Shown here piece by piece: positions 37,311 to 50,200 of a stretch of 64,000 nucleotides of DNA (position 1 is its first letter; every line of letters begins with the position of its first letter). The position numbers and the translations under genes are program-made. The notes under the pieces are model-generated. The model ran no database searches. It saw only the letters and a list, made by a program, of their open reading frames with translations, and had not been told where the DNA came from. The DNA is from Ampullaceana balthica (Eukaryota > Mollusca > Gastropoda > Lymnaeidae): the NCBI GenBank assembly GCA_944989445.1, contig CALYLW010000209.1:596370-660369 (forward strand), written 5' to 3'.

Positions 37311-37734
37311 AAGAGCGTCAATAAATGACGTCACGCAATTTAGGCCGATTTGTAACCCCTCTCCCCCTCGTCACAAAAACTTAGACCCCCTCCAATATGA
37401 CGTCACAAAACTTTAACCCCCCCTCCCTAAAAGCCGTATTTTCTAATTGAAAATTAGCATGTTGCAAAATACCTTTTTGTCATTTAAATATGTATTTAGT
37501 GTAAGTCTGCACACTAATATCTTCACACGTATGAAGCCATTGAAAACGACATTAAATAAATAGCGAGAAATCAAATATTTGAGTGAAACTTTCAATTAAA
37601 GATGCGCTGTTTTTGATGTGACGTCATATTTCTTAAACACCACCCTCCCCTTCGTCGCACATCGTCACAAATGCGTGGAACCATTTTTTCCTCTTTCTTC
37701 TAGGCACGTGACGTCATTTATGGACGGCCCCTTA
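37311..37734. mobile_element. Foldback MITE (same family) with four TGACGTCA motifs, upstream of PPIE
   Basis: The left end is worn (AGAGCGTCAATAAATGACGT); the right is intact (TCATTTATGGACGGCCCCTT). TGACGTCA occurs at 37326, 37398, 37619 and 37709. The element ends about 460 bp before the PPIE initiator ATG. Confidence 0.72.
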
Positions 37735-38195
37735 TTACTCATTTGCCCTTCTTTCATTTATTTTTCTAGGTCGAGTTATTTAACTATATGAAAGCCCTTT
37801 TAAGGGCCCTATTAAATGAACTAACACAACTGTCAACCCAAATATCTCAGAAAAAAAAGTTGACTAAAATGTTGATTAGTAGGCTACTGGTGGTAGCTAA
37901 AATCGGCGCATGGTGATTAATCCAGAATCCAGATAGTATGCTGAGAATTAAAAAGTAAGGTAAATAGCCCAACATTTGCTCAAAATTTTATTTTCTCTAT
38001 GCCTTAAAGAAAAAAAAGGGAATTAAAATTAAGGTATTGTGATCACAGGATGAGACATCTTACTTTGGGGGAGGGGGGGGGACAAAAAAACAAAAAAAAC
38101 ATTAACAAAACGTGAAGATATGACACACAACCAAGCGTACAACCCGGGACAACGGAACACCTAAGACGGAAGTACAATATTAAAGCAAACTAAAG

Positions 38196-38232
38196 ATGGC
38201 AGCCTCCAGCAATAAACGTCTTGTTTATGTCG
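38196..38232 (+). CDS. PPIE: PPIE first coding exon
   Basis: ATG begins [12 protein letters not shown] plus one base of a glycine codon. The donor is GTGGGT. A later GT (GGGTAATT) would break the frame, while the chosen donor gives GGA and the expected YVGG of the RNP2 motif. A 7.3-kb intron follows. Confidence 0.85.
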
Positions 38233-41200
38233 GTGGGTAATTATTATCTGATTATGTTAAAATAGGAATAGAACTAAAGATACCGATCCAACCCTACTAT
38301 CGATAAAACCTAAATCTGTTTACAATTGAAGTTGAACGTCACTGAGGAGAGGGAAAATAGTTTGGAAATGCAACACAAAGTTAATGATAGTTAATTAAGT
38401 TAATCTAGTCCAGTGAAGTATTTCTCAATTATTTTCTGTCATGCAGGAAGAAAGAAAACATTTCGCGCCCCCCCCCCGCGACTGTAAATAGTATTATTTG
38501 TTTATAAAATTGTTATAAGTACACCTCTGCATAAGGGTCAAACGAGCCCCCCCTTTACGGAGCCTAGCGCCCCCCCCAGTTGGCGCGCCCCACTATTTGA
38601 GAAACATTGATCTAGTCTAATACAAGTAAAAAATACAAGCCTCGCCTCAGATGCCTCAGTCTCAGAATGACTTAGTTTAGATAGACATTGAATCATCGAA
38701 TATACATACTATATAATATAATATATAGTCTCACATAGTCAGTCATAGTCATGGGCTAAACACTTTTCTAATTCCATATTTAAGAATCAAGAACAAACAC
38801 ACAAACTCACATACAAATTCAAGTTCTTCCCATCTGGAGTTGGGCGAGGCTGAGAAATCATCAGGAATGGGTTGAATGATCATACCAGGAAAACCAAAAA
38901 ACTATCATTACTATCAACTTTTAAAATGCTAATAAAAATGCAAGACTATACATTGACTTGACACTAAGGTTGTTAACGGTTATCCGGTTAACCGGTCCTC
39001 AGATCAGGACCGGTCCTATTTAATCAGGATCGGTTAACCGCAAATTCAATAAGCCCCCCCGCAACTTCAATAAGCCCGTAATAGCTTTTTACCCAGGAGT
39101 TCGTTTTTGTTGTGTTGAGTAGACTTCAAATCGCTTTCTCCCTATTCCGGTATCTAAATGATATACATGTCATCACTATTAGTCTACTTCGCCTACGGCT
39201 AAGGAATGCTTTTTTAAAAATTAAAAATTTTAATTTGCTTAGATGTCGAGGCACTGTATGAGAGCTTCATGAGAACCACGGTCAACTCAAAGGGACGACA
39301 AGTTATGGAGTTTTCTAGTTAGGGATAATGAGGGTGGTTGGGGGGGGGGAGAAAGGCTAGATGGCTTGAAAGGTCTTTGATGTTTATATAAAAGGAAGCC
39401 TCTTGCTTTGACATACCAATACAAGACCGCGAGACGAGACACCTTCCCTCCCCTCCCCCACTGTTATACATCTACAGTGGGTTGGGGGAAGGAAAATTTT
39501 TCTTTTTAAATTGAGTCAGAGCATGCCGTGGAAAATGGCGAGTGTAGCTCAACCCCACCTAAACCCCACCCTATTGGGTTGGGGGGGGGGTCGTCGTCGG
39601 CGAAATTCAATAATTCTGGCAAGTTGACGAGTGAAACATAATATGGTATTTAATTTAAATAAATTCCATCTTATTATCACTGTTTACTCCGTTTTATCAG
39701 GACTGGTTAACTGTAACTTCATTTAGTCGGTATATTAGCTTATTACGTGGTATATTAGCTTATTACCCGGAGTTAATTTTTTGTTGTGTTACGGCAGAAT
39801 ACCAGAGCCAACACGTGAGCGACCGTGACATCAAAATCAAAGCGTTTTCTTAATAATAATAATATTCTTTTCAGTAAAACGGGCTTTTTAAAAAATGATT
39901 AACCGGTCCTCAAAAACAAACTGGCTTGACAACAATTTATATTATGCCGTTTTAATACTATTATTACATAAAAATTGAATATCATTACAGTTTAATTCTT
40001 GGTTGGGAAATTATTTTTTGTTTTTGTTTTGAATTCGCTGTTTTGACAGCAACACTAGAGTCGGTACATCACAGGCTCTTTGATGTCAAATCAAACGACG
40101 CGATGGGAAAATTTGATCCATTCTCTTGTTGGTGCACTAAACATAGTATAAATTGTATAAATACGGAGCGGCTAACCAGTTAACAGGTCTTTTTTTGAAA
40201 GGTTAACCGGTCCTCAAAAACGAGCGGTCTTAATAACCTTACTTGACAATATACATAAATTTCATAATTATAAGGCATGGATAATGGATAAGTGTAGGAC
40301 GCAATAATCTTCTGTATAGTAGGACCAAAACTCTTAAGAGAAACTGAACATCTCGCTCACCCCTCCTCCCCTCAGCCATTCATTAGTGACATAAAAGCCT
40401 AGGTGCTTTCATGTCATCACTGCTCATGACCCTGTTCCCTCTAAGTTTGTTGGTCCGTCGCAAAGCAAAAACAACTTGCGCTGCTTAAAGATAACATTGC
40501 TCATGACTTTAGCTCTTGTACAGTATAGCTCTCATGTATGAACCCAGGAACTAAATCATAATTATAATCAAATTTAAAAAATAAATAAATAAATGTTGAC
40601 CCAAAAAAAAAGATTAACAAGCAAAATTATTACATAATTGACTAAGGTTGTTAAGAGCCCTCGTTTTTGAGGACCGGTTAACTGTTCAAAAAAAGAATGG
40701 TTAACCGCCAGTCCCTATTTGCCTTATGTTTTGAGAACCAACGAGAGAATTTTTTGCCTCGCGTCATCTGATGGTGGCATCAAAGCCCACTTCCCCCGCT
40801 TGCGTTCAGCTCTCAATTCTACGAATTTCTAAATAAGAGGATAGGTTAAACAGTTAGTTAAAGTTAGCGAGGTATTTATCCTTAGTTTAAGAAACCCACG
40901 ACTTGCCTCGTCCGTTGGGACTCTGGGACAGCTTGTTTACCTCCCTTGTGTGTGATGCCGGTCAACTCGCAAATTAAAAAATAATAATAATAAAATTATA
41001 AAACTTACGGAGTAAACGGTGATGATAAAATGGAATTTATTTAAATACCATATTATTTTTCAATCGTCAACTCACCAGAATTATTGAAATTTGTGGCGCA
41101 CACGACGTTCCCCCCATTTTTCCTGTTCCCATAGGGTTTGAGCTACACTCGCCTTACTCCCCTTCCAACGCTTAACAATTACATTTTTAAAAAGAAAATA

Positions 41201-44200
41201 TCAGTTTTGAGTTTTGATATTAATGTGGCAATCTTACGTCAGCTGCCTTTGACTTGCAGGAAAACTTTCACTAAAAGACCAAACTCGAAGTTGAGGACCG
41301 ATTAAACACCCTGTATCTTTGCTACGTCTATCAAATGACTCTTGTAATATAAAAAGTAACAGTCGCGGCCTTGACCGTTGTTCACATCAAACGGGCACTG
41401 TGTGTTAGCTCTCGTACAGTGCCTCGACAACTAAGCAAATAAAAATTTTAAAAAATCATTCCTTAGCTGTAGGCGAACTAAACTAATAGTGATGACGTGT
41501 ATATTATTTATAGACTGGATTATGGAGAAAGCGATTTGAAGTCACCATCGCTTGCGATAGTCTCTTATGCTGCCCTGCATCTTAACCGCAACACAACAAT
41601 AACGAACTTCGGGTAATAAACTAATACAGGCTTATTGAAGTTGCGGTTAACCGGTCCTGATTAAATGGGAGCGGTCCTGATCTGAGGACCGGTTATTTGT
41701 TAACAACTGTACAATTGATAATTGTCAACTCGCAGTGATTATATTAAAAGTTGAATATAAAGGTTGTATTAAGACCCCAAAAAAAAATACACCAATGCCA
41801 ATATGGATGAATTAAATTTAGTTTTAACCATTCCCATTAAAACAGGACCTGATCTTGCTCTTAGGACCTGTTAATCGGCCAAGCTTTATGAGAATTAGAC
41901 ATTTGTAGCAGTATACATGTATTATTATTATTAATGTTATGGTATTGATCAGTGTCATCAGTTTAAATATAAGCTAAATAATCATAATAGTAATAGTTCT
42001 ATTTTTAATTTCACAATGTCTTGGCAATGCTAAGTTTATATTCTGAGAGGCTTATTTTTATAAATAGCATCCGATATAGTTTTTCTTAAATTATACTGGG
42101 TGAGACATTATTCAGGATCAACCAATTTTGATTTCACTTTAGTGTGCTGTTAGTATAATTAGTATATGTAAGTTTTGTTAAGTTCTGGTACTAGTGGCTA
42201 GCTTGTGAAATTGAATTAGTTTAAACTAGAGCTGCGGAAATTAACAATTAATTAATTGATTAATGGTTCAAAATTTTAATCAATTAAAGTTAATTTGATC
42301 TATCAAAATTCGATTAAAATTGAAGAAAATTTTTCTAATATTTTTTTCTACAATTTGTTAATAATTTATATTTTTTGTTACTTACATACGTTTCCCTCAT
42401 ATTATTATTATTATTTATTTAGACGTGCACACATAAACAAAAAGGATTTTCTTCCTTATTTCTTGCATAGCAGAACAAATTTGCTGTGTTACGTTACAAA
42501 ATTTGGGAGCCATGGAATTACCGCAACTTAACCGATTTCACAAAATAATGAATCACAACTTAACGGGATCTATATATTCGTTATAAAAATATAATTAAAC
42601 GAAACTAATCAATTAATCAATTAAATGTTTCCCCGATTAATCGAACACATTTTTAAAAATCAGTACCATCTCTAGTTAAAATATTCATACCAAGACTAAA
42701 GCAAATATTGTAACCAACTCTTTCAATCAACAAAAAGTAGAAAGAAGTACTTGATCACAAAATTCAAAATACAGTAGAATTTATTAATCTATTAAAATAA
42801 TATTCATGGCCACATGTTTTTGTAGCAGCGCAGCAGAGAGTATTGCCCCATAATGGCAGTGGCAGTAGATGCATAGGCATAATGGAAATGTTTTGGAATA
42901 ACTGCACATGCACTTTGACTTTTCAACTTAGTCTGCACCTTCAACATAATTGTGCCCTCAAAATCACAATTATGTACAAGACCCAACTTGCTCTATGTAG
43001 TCAATATGAAGTGATAGAGTATTATAATACAGTCTGACCTCTCAAAGGGGCCGGAAAAAAATTGGACTTACAGAGTTTTCAAGTTAGGGAAAATGGCGTA
43101 ATAGGTGCAGAATTTGGCTGGGACCTAACAATTAATTCGATATAAGGAGGTCTTCGACTAAGGGAAGTTAGACTTAGAGAGGTCCGACTGTAATATATTT
43201 ATTTTTAGGGGTCTACCGATATGCATTTTTGCCAATTTTGCCGATACAGATATTTTTTTTGCCGATATGAGTGCCCATATGAGTATTTGCTAGGACAAAA
43301 ACCAGTTTGATGACGTCATTCTTAAATTTATCGCTCGTAATTATTTATATTTTACATGTTAGGCTACTGGTTTAATTAAGACAAACGTAAATTAAGAAAC
43401 AAACGTACAACTTCATTTGAATTGTAAGTGTGCGTCGATTACGATCTTCCGTATTTCGTGTTCATTCTTCTACTTCTATGTCACTTTGCCTCCTGTTTCT
43501 TTCTTTTCCTCGTAAATAAAGCAGGATTATGGATCGGAGATTTTGTTTTTAGATAAAATAAGGTAATACCGTCATAATCGGGATAAAATAACCCATAAAC
43601 AATGTTTTTTAATTACATTAATAATAACAAAAACAATCTTAAATATAGATTTAGATTGATTTATTATTTTTACAAACTAACTTAACTCAAAAAATTTTAG
43701 GGGTGTACCGAGTATGATCTTTTGCCGAGTACAGAATACTGAGTAGTTGCGGCCAAGTTTTGCCGATACCGAGTACTTGAAGGAGTATGAATTTGTTAAA
43801 ATTGTTTTACATTTTATGAATGGCCAACATTATATTTTTAGTTTTTAAAATAAAAAGTAAAAATCTTTAAATTTTACTGAAGACAAGTAACCTTGAAGTA
43901 ATTCCTTTAAATTTTTAAAATTTAACTTATGCCTTTTACATTAACACAATCTTTAGAATCCTTCAAGAGTATAGGGAAAAGGGCTCAAAATTAAGTGATT
44001 TAATGCTCCATTTGTCAAGTTTTTTACCAAAAATATAAACATTTTATAGTTTTCTTAGTTGTCAATTTAAAAAGTTTAGTATTTTAAGTGCCTCTATCTA
44101 AATAGTGATTACCCTGATTGATTTTGTGATTTGTGTGATTTTGTCTGTAAACTCGATTGGATTTTTATGGAAATCTTTTTTACTTAAAACTTAGCATCAG

Positions 44201-47200
44201 TATTGCAGTCTGGGGTTACCTATAGTAAATAAAGGGGAGTTTGGTTTTGATGTAAACGGAAAACTTTTACATTATGAAAAAAAAATGTTTACTTTATTTT
44301 TTGAGTGGCGATGTAAAAATGATTAAATGTGCTAAAGCTAAATGTTAAAGTGGAAATCCTAAACCAGCACATGAAATTAGAGGTTTTTCCACATTTTTTA
44401 AATTTCACATTCATACAGTGAGGAGCTCACCCTTGTAAATATTTTGCAAAAAACCTTCTAATTTATAGAGCTTACATATATAGTGGAACATAATAATAGA
44501 ACATAATAATAGAACATAATAATAGAACATAATAATAGAACATAATAATAGAACATAATAATAGAACATAATAATAGAACATAATAATAGAACATAATAA
44601 TAGAACATAATAATAGAACATAATAATAGAACATAAAAATTAAAATAGAACATAATAATAGACGTGTTTATGTTAAACCCAAACCCACTTGATATTTATG
44701 AAAACTAATAGTTTAAATAACCACTATGACTTTTATATGAACTCATGTGATCCATTTTTTGTTGGATTTGATAATTTAGTCAACTCGATGATCAACCCTT
44801 ATCTGGAAATCTTTTTAATAGGCTTTTTTTGCATGATAATTTTTGTCCTGTTGTACAAATGGTTTAGCAATATAGCCTTCTTTGGTGAATACCATTTTCT
44901 TTCAACCTTGTTTACAATTAATTATTCCATATGATTAAATTTTAATAAGGATCTATCATTATTTTTAGTATCTTAGTATTACATGTATAATAAATTTTTC
45001 AATCAAAAACTTAGCTCATTTTCAGCATTAGAATAAATTATTCAATTAATTTCATACAACCTTTATTTTTCCTCATTATCAAAGGGTGATTATGTCTGTA
45101 GTTTAATGACTATTTCAGTTAAAAGGTTTAAATTTTAGTTTCTATGTGACTAAATTTACTGATTTTATGAGTATTAAGGACATCTTGACCATCATGTATT
45201 CATGTCCTTTATTTACCAGTTTTTTGTTTTTTTAGAACCTTTGTCTTACTTTGGTCCTACAATCTTATAACAAATAAATCCTGCAGTTAACAATCCTGGT
45301 TTTCCCATATTATTATTGAATGAAAAGAATGATTTTAAACTTTCATCATCTACCTTCTCTCTGCAACAAGTTCAGTGTGACTTAACACTGTTCATTAGTA
45401 ACTTTGATTAGTAGTATGGTAATAATGCATATGATTGCACATAATCTGTACTTAATTCATATATTATTCCTAATTCCATTAAAAATAATTTTTCTCTGCA
45501 TTTTATTTGCAGGAGGGTGTGCTGAGGAAGTGGATGAAAAGATTTTACATTCCGCTTTTATTCCCTTTGGGGAAATTATCGACATTCAAATGCCATTAGA
45601 CTATGAAACAGGTGAATAACTATTTATTAATTTCTAAATCATAAAGCCATTTTAAAAATGTACTTTTCACTTTCAACCAATCTTGATAAAAATTATTCAC
45701 CTTTCGTCTACATTCAGTTCAAATTATGTGGCTACTTAAATGGACTGTCACACTGAGATACTTTTTTTTTCCAAAGACCTCATAAAATATTGTGGTTGAA
45801 TTTCTACTTATTCTTGCCTTATAAAATGCAATAATTATATTGTAAAATATCTTAATATGTTTTTTTTTCAACAGAAAAGCACAGAGGGTTTGGTTTTGTT
45901 GAATTTGAAATAGCAGAGGTAACTTGGGTTATATTAGATAGATTTGAAATAGCAGAGGTAACTCGGGTTATATTAGATAGATTTTAAATAGCAGAGGTAA
46001 CTTGGGTTATATCAGATTGATTTGAAATAGCAGAGGTAACTTGGGTTATATCAGATTGATTTGAAATAGCAGAGGTAACTTGGGTTATATCAGATTGATT
46101 TGAAATAGCAGAGGTAACTTGGGTTATATCAGATTGATTTGAAATACCAGAGGTAACTTAGGTTATATTAGATAGATTTGAAATAGCAGAGGTAACTTGG
46201 GTTATATTAGATAGATTTGAAATAGCAGAGGTAACTTGGGTTATATTAGATAGATTTGAAATACCAGAGGTAACTTGGGTTATATTAGATAGATTTGAAA
46301 TAGCAGAGGTAACTTGGGTTATATTAGATAGATTTGAAATACCAGAGGTAACTTAGGTTATATTAGATAGATTTGAAATAGCAGATGTAACTTGGGTTAT
46401 ATTAGATAGATTTGAAATAGCAGAGGTAACTTGGGTTATATCAGATCTAGTTCATATAGCAGAGGTAACTTGGGTTATATCAGATCTAGTTCATATAGCA
46501 GAGGTAACTTGGGTTATATCAGATCTAGTTCATATAGCAGAGGTAACTTGGGTTATATCAGATCTAGTTCATATAGCAGAGGTAACTTGGGTTATATCAG
46601 ATCTAGTTCATATAGCAGAGGTAACTTTACAAAATTAACAATTCTATAATAAATTTTTAAACTGCGTAATCTAATATTTTCATTAAAGTAATAAGAGAAC
46701 TGAAGAACTTAGAAAATAATTTGATATTTATTACCTAATTCTCAGTGTAAAAAATCAGTAATTTAGGTTGACCTAGAAAGGTCATTGTAGATCATTCAAA
46801 ATTTTGTTACTTAAAAAGTATTGTTAAAATATGAGTTCTTACTTATTGTACATTTAAAGTCAATAACATATTTTTTCTAATTCTTATGGTTATATTGATA
46901 CCATTAAGAAACAACGAACAACACCTATTTAAAATGAAAAAAAATAAGGGCTCTTTGAAACATTTTTTTTACAAAGTCAATTTTAAAATCACTTAAACTT
47001 AAAGATAGATTTAGCAGCTTGAATTTAAAAAAAAATAGAAGTGCGATTTTGCAATTAGTTGTTAAGAAAAGTAAATTGTACTTTATAGGACGCAGCACAT
47101 GCAATAGACAATATGAATGAGTCTGAACTCTTTGGACGCACAATCCGCGTGAACTTGGCTAAACCAATGAAGATAAAAGAAGGAGCATCTAAAGCAGGTA

Positions 47201-50200
47201 ATAACTGTTTACATCGTTTACTATTTATTTATTGTCAAATTGCTGGCCCAGTAAGATCGGCTTGATGTTTGTTAATATTGAATGTGATTCATGAAATAAA
47301 AGCTCAAAGTTTAAATCTTTAGCTTTCTAGCTAAATTAATTGCACAGCTTTGTTGGAGCACTTGATGTGCCGATAAGATTTATAATGAAAATAATGAGAG
47401 CATGAAAGAAAGAATACAGACTATTTTCTTGTATATTTTCTAGTGTGGGCTGATGATGCCTGGTTACAGGAACATGCCGGGGCCACTCTTAAAGACAAGG
47501 AAACAGAAGAGGCACAGCCTGAAGATCCAGAGGCAGATAAAGTTGATAAAGGAGAGAAGAGAAACAGTGAAGACACTCAGGTAAAAACTACTTCCGTCTT
47601 GGAGAAGCTGATAATGATTTCTTTTTAAAACCTACTTTAAGTGGTTTTATTTGAAAACATGCGTTACAACTAAGGTTGTTAAGACTGCTTGTTTTTGAGG
47701 ACCGATTAACCATCAGTCCATATTTTTAAATCCCTTATATTAACTTCACCGTCTTGTCTCTCTTTTAGCATTGTATCATAATTTCAGATCGATCGAATGT
47801 ACCGTAATTAAATTAAGCATTTTTAGTTTATCTCTATGTAACTCTATGTAGCCGTCTTCTATTGTTGACATCCACATGTCACTGGAGTTCACTCCAGCCA
47901 TTGATGACCACATCCCCGTGTTTTACAACAAGGAGAGTTCAGTCAGTTTCAGTCTGTAAATGTTTGTCCCGCGGTGCATATTATATTGCACATAATCAAT
48001 AATTTTAGTTATGTCTCATATATATAAGCGATATAAGTAAAAAACTTTGTTTTTACGGGTTGTTTAATTACTATGTTTTGTTAACCAACAAGAGAATGCA
48101 TCAGATTTTTGTCCCAGGTCGTCTGATTTGACATCCAAGCGCCTGTGACGCTAGTGTTCACCTCTCTGCCGCGCTGCCGTCAAAACAGCGAATTCAAAAA
48201 GAAAAATTTAATTAAATTTTTAAAAAAATATTGTCTGAACAAAGAAGTAAACCGTAATTATTAATATTTAATTTTATGCATTAAAAGTATTAAAATGGCA
48301 TGTTATCAAATGTTGTCAAGTCAGTTCGTTTTAGAGGACTGGCTAACTGTTAAAAAAAAAGACAGTTTTACTGTCCGGTCTGTATTTTTCCTTAATTTTT
48401 TGAGAACCAACAAAGAGAGTGTGTATCAAATTTTTGCATCGCGCCGTCTGATGGTGACATCAAAACTCATGTGACGTCACCGCTCGCTTGTGTTCAGATC
48501 TTATGCGCTGTGCTCCTTTCCCAACGCACACGTAATAAATTTTTAGAAAACATAAAACTTTATATGAATGTGGTGATTTGAAGTCAAATGCCTTTGACGT
48601 GCAATTACTTAGCAGGAAAACTGTCGATATAAGACCGAAATCGAATTTGAGGGCAGGTAAACACTCTGTTAGTACTGTTAGGCGTATCTTTCCTCTTGTA
48701 ATATAAATAGTAACACTTGCAGCCTTGACCGTTGTTCACATTTTGACATTGCTCTGCTGTGTGTAAGTTCTGGTACTATGCTTCGTCAACTAAGCGGATT
48801 AAAAAAAAATCGTTCACTAGCCGCACTCCACTATCAGTGATGACGTGTTTTTTATATTATTTATATACCAGAATATTAAGAAAACGCTTTGATGTCATGG
48901 TCGCTCACGTATTGGCTCTGGTATTCTTCCATAACACAACAAATAATTAACTCCAGGTAATAAGCTAATACCGACTAATTGAAGTTACGTTTAAGCGGTC
49001 CTGATTAAACGGGGCCGGTCCTGATCTAAGGACAGGTTAACGGTTAACAACCTTAGTTACAACAATATATGGTTTTGGATAAACTAAGCTCATATCGGAT
49101 TTTTGTATTCATATTGTGATTCTAAATCATTATCTCCTCTGTATAATTAATTATATATATATATTAAATCAAAACCATGCCTGGGGGTAATTTTTTCATT
49201 CCTTTATTCCTTGACGCAAAGGTGAATTTCACCATCAAATCTTAGTATATGCATATTGGTGTTTGGTAATTAGATTTAAAAAAAAACATGTCATATTTTT
49301 AAAATGATGATTGCCTATTTGAGATTTGTGTAAAATAAATTAAAATGATGAACCACTCATCTAAAAAAAACAACCTTCATTGAAATTGTTTTATATACAG
49401 GAAACACCAACACCAACTAAAAAACAAAAGTCGGGGGGAAATGGCCAGGTTTTCATGGACATCAAAATTGGCAGCAGAGAGGTCGGACGTATTGTTATTG
49501 AGTTGAGAGCTGATGTGGTGCCATTGACAGCAGGTAGGCTTACTTCAAAAACTATTTCTGGTTATAGTTTTTGTCTTATCTGGGGTAAAAACAGTTGCAA
49601 TCCACTTCAGGAACTCATTTTCTGTTATTGACTACCATGTGCACTGTAGTTTCTTTTATTAAAATTGTTGAAGTCGTTTTATTTAATTTTTATTAATTAA
49701 TTAATTGGTGATGGACTTATTTAATCAAATATTAGTAGGAGCAACTCAAAATGTGTTATGTTTGAAAATAAATAGATGCAAAAATTTGTTTACAAGTATT
49801 AGTTTTTCAATCACTTATGTCGTTTCATTTTTGAAATGGTAACCAAAAAACTAAATCTGGTTAATTAATTTAGATACATTTGTAATTAAAGTATGAATAG
49901 CTTTTTTCCCCTTGATAATAAAAATAAAATATGAGAACATACATATATAGCGCTATACCCCAGCCAGAATCTGGGCTCACTGCACTTTACATAAAAAATA
50001 TTTATACATACACACATGAATTTACATTCAATACAAAACATTCAATACAACAAGCAAATTGTGGAGTTTCATTTTTTTTAATTACAATATTCCTTTTTTT
50101 TTCTTCAAATTTATATATTTTTTAAAATGTGAAACATTCAGTACTGACCGTTATTATTACTTAAATAAATAATTTTTTTCAGAGAATTTCCGTTGTTTGT

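Larger units (their letters stand above)
30132..38195. other. Interval between divergent MYT1-like and PPIE genes
   Basis: About 8 kb with no supported protein gene. It holds family A copies at 31439-32526 (plus a short derivative near 31190), family C repeats at 34558, 35238 and 37055, a GC-richer unclassified block at 35360-35935, a (TG)n tract near 35178-35197, and two foldback MITEs upstream of PPIE. A CAGTGATTCCCAGATTG hAT-like end is near 33205. Both promoters should lie here, but I could not place a TATA or initiator with confidence. Confidence 0.6.

Noticed and set aside
44411..44653. Minus-strand frame with repeated [12 protein letters not shown]
   Set aside because: It is the 13-bp AT-rich minisatellite read in frame (three units make 13 codons), with no independent evidence of coding.
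46431..46649. Frame with [13 protein letters not shown] repeats
   Set aside because: This is the 39-bp array read in another frame inside PPIE intron 3; 39 bp is 13 codons, so any frame without a stop looks like a repeat protein.
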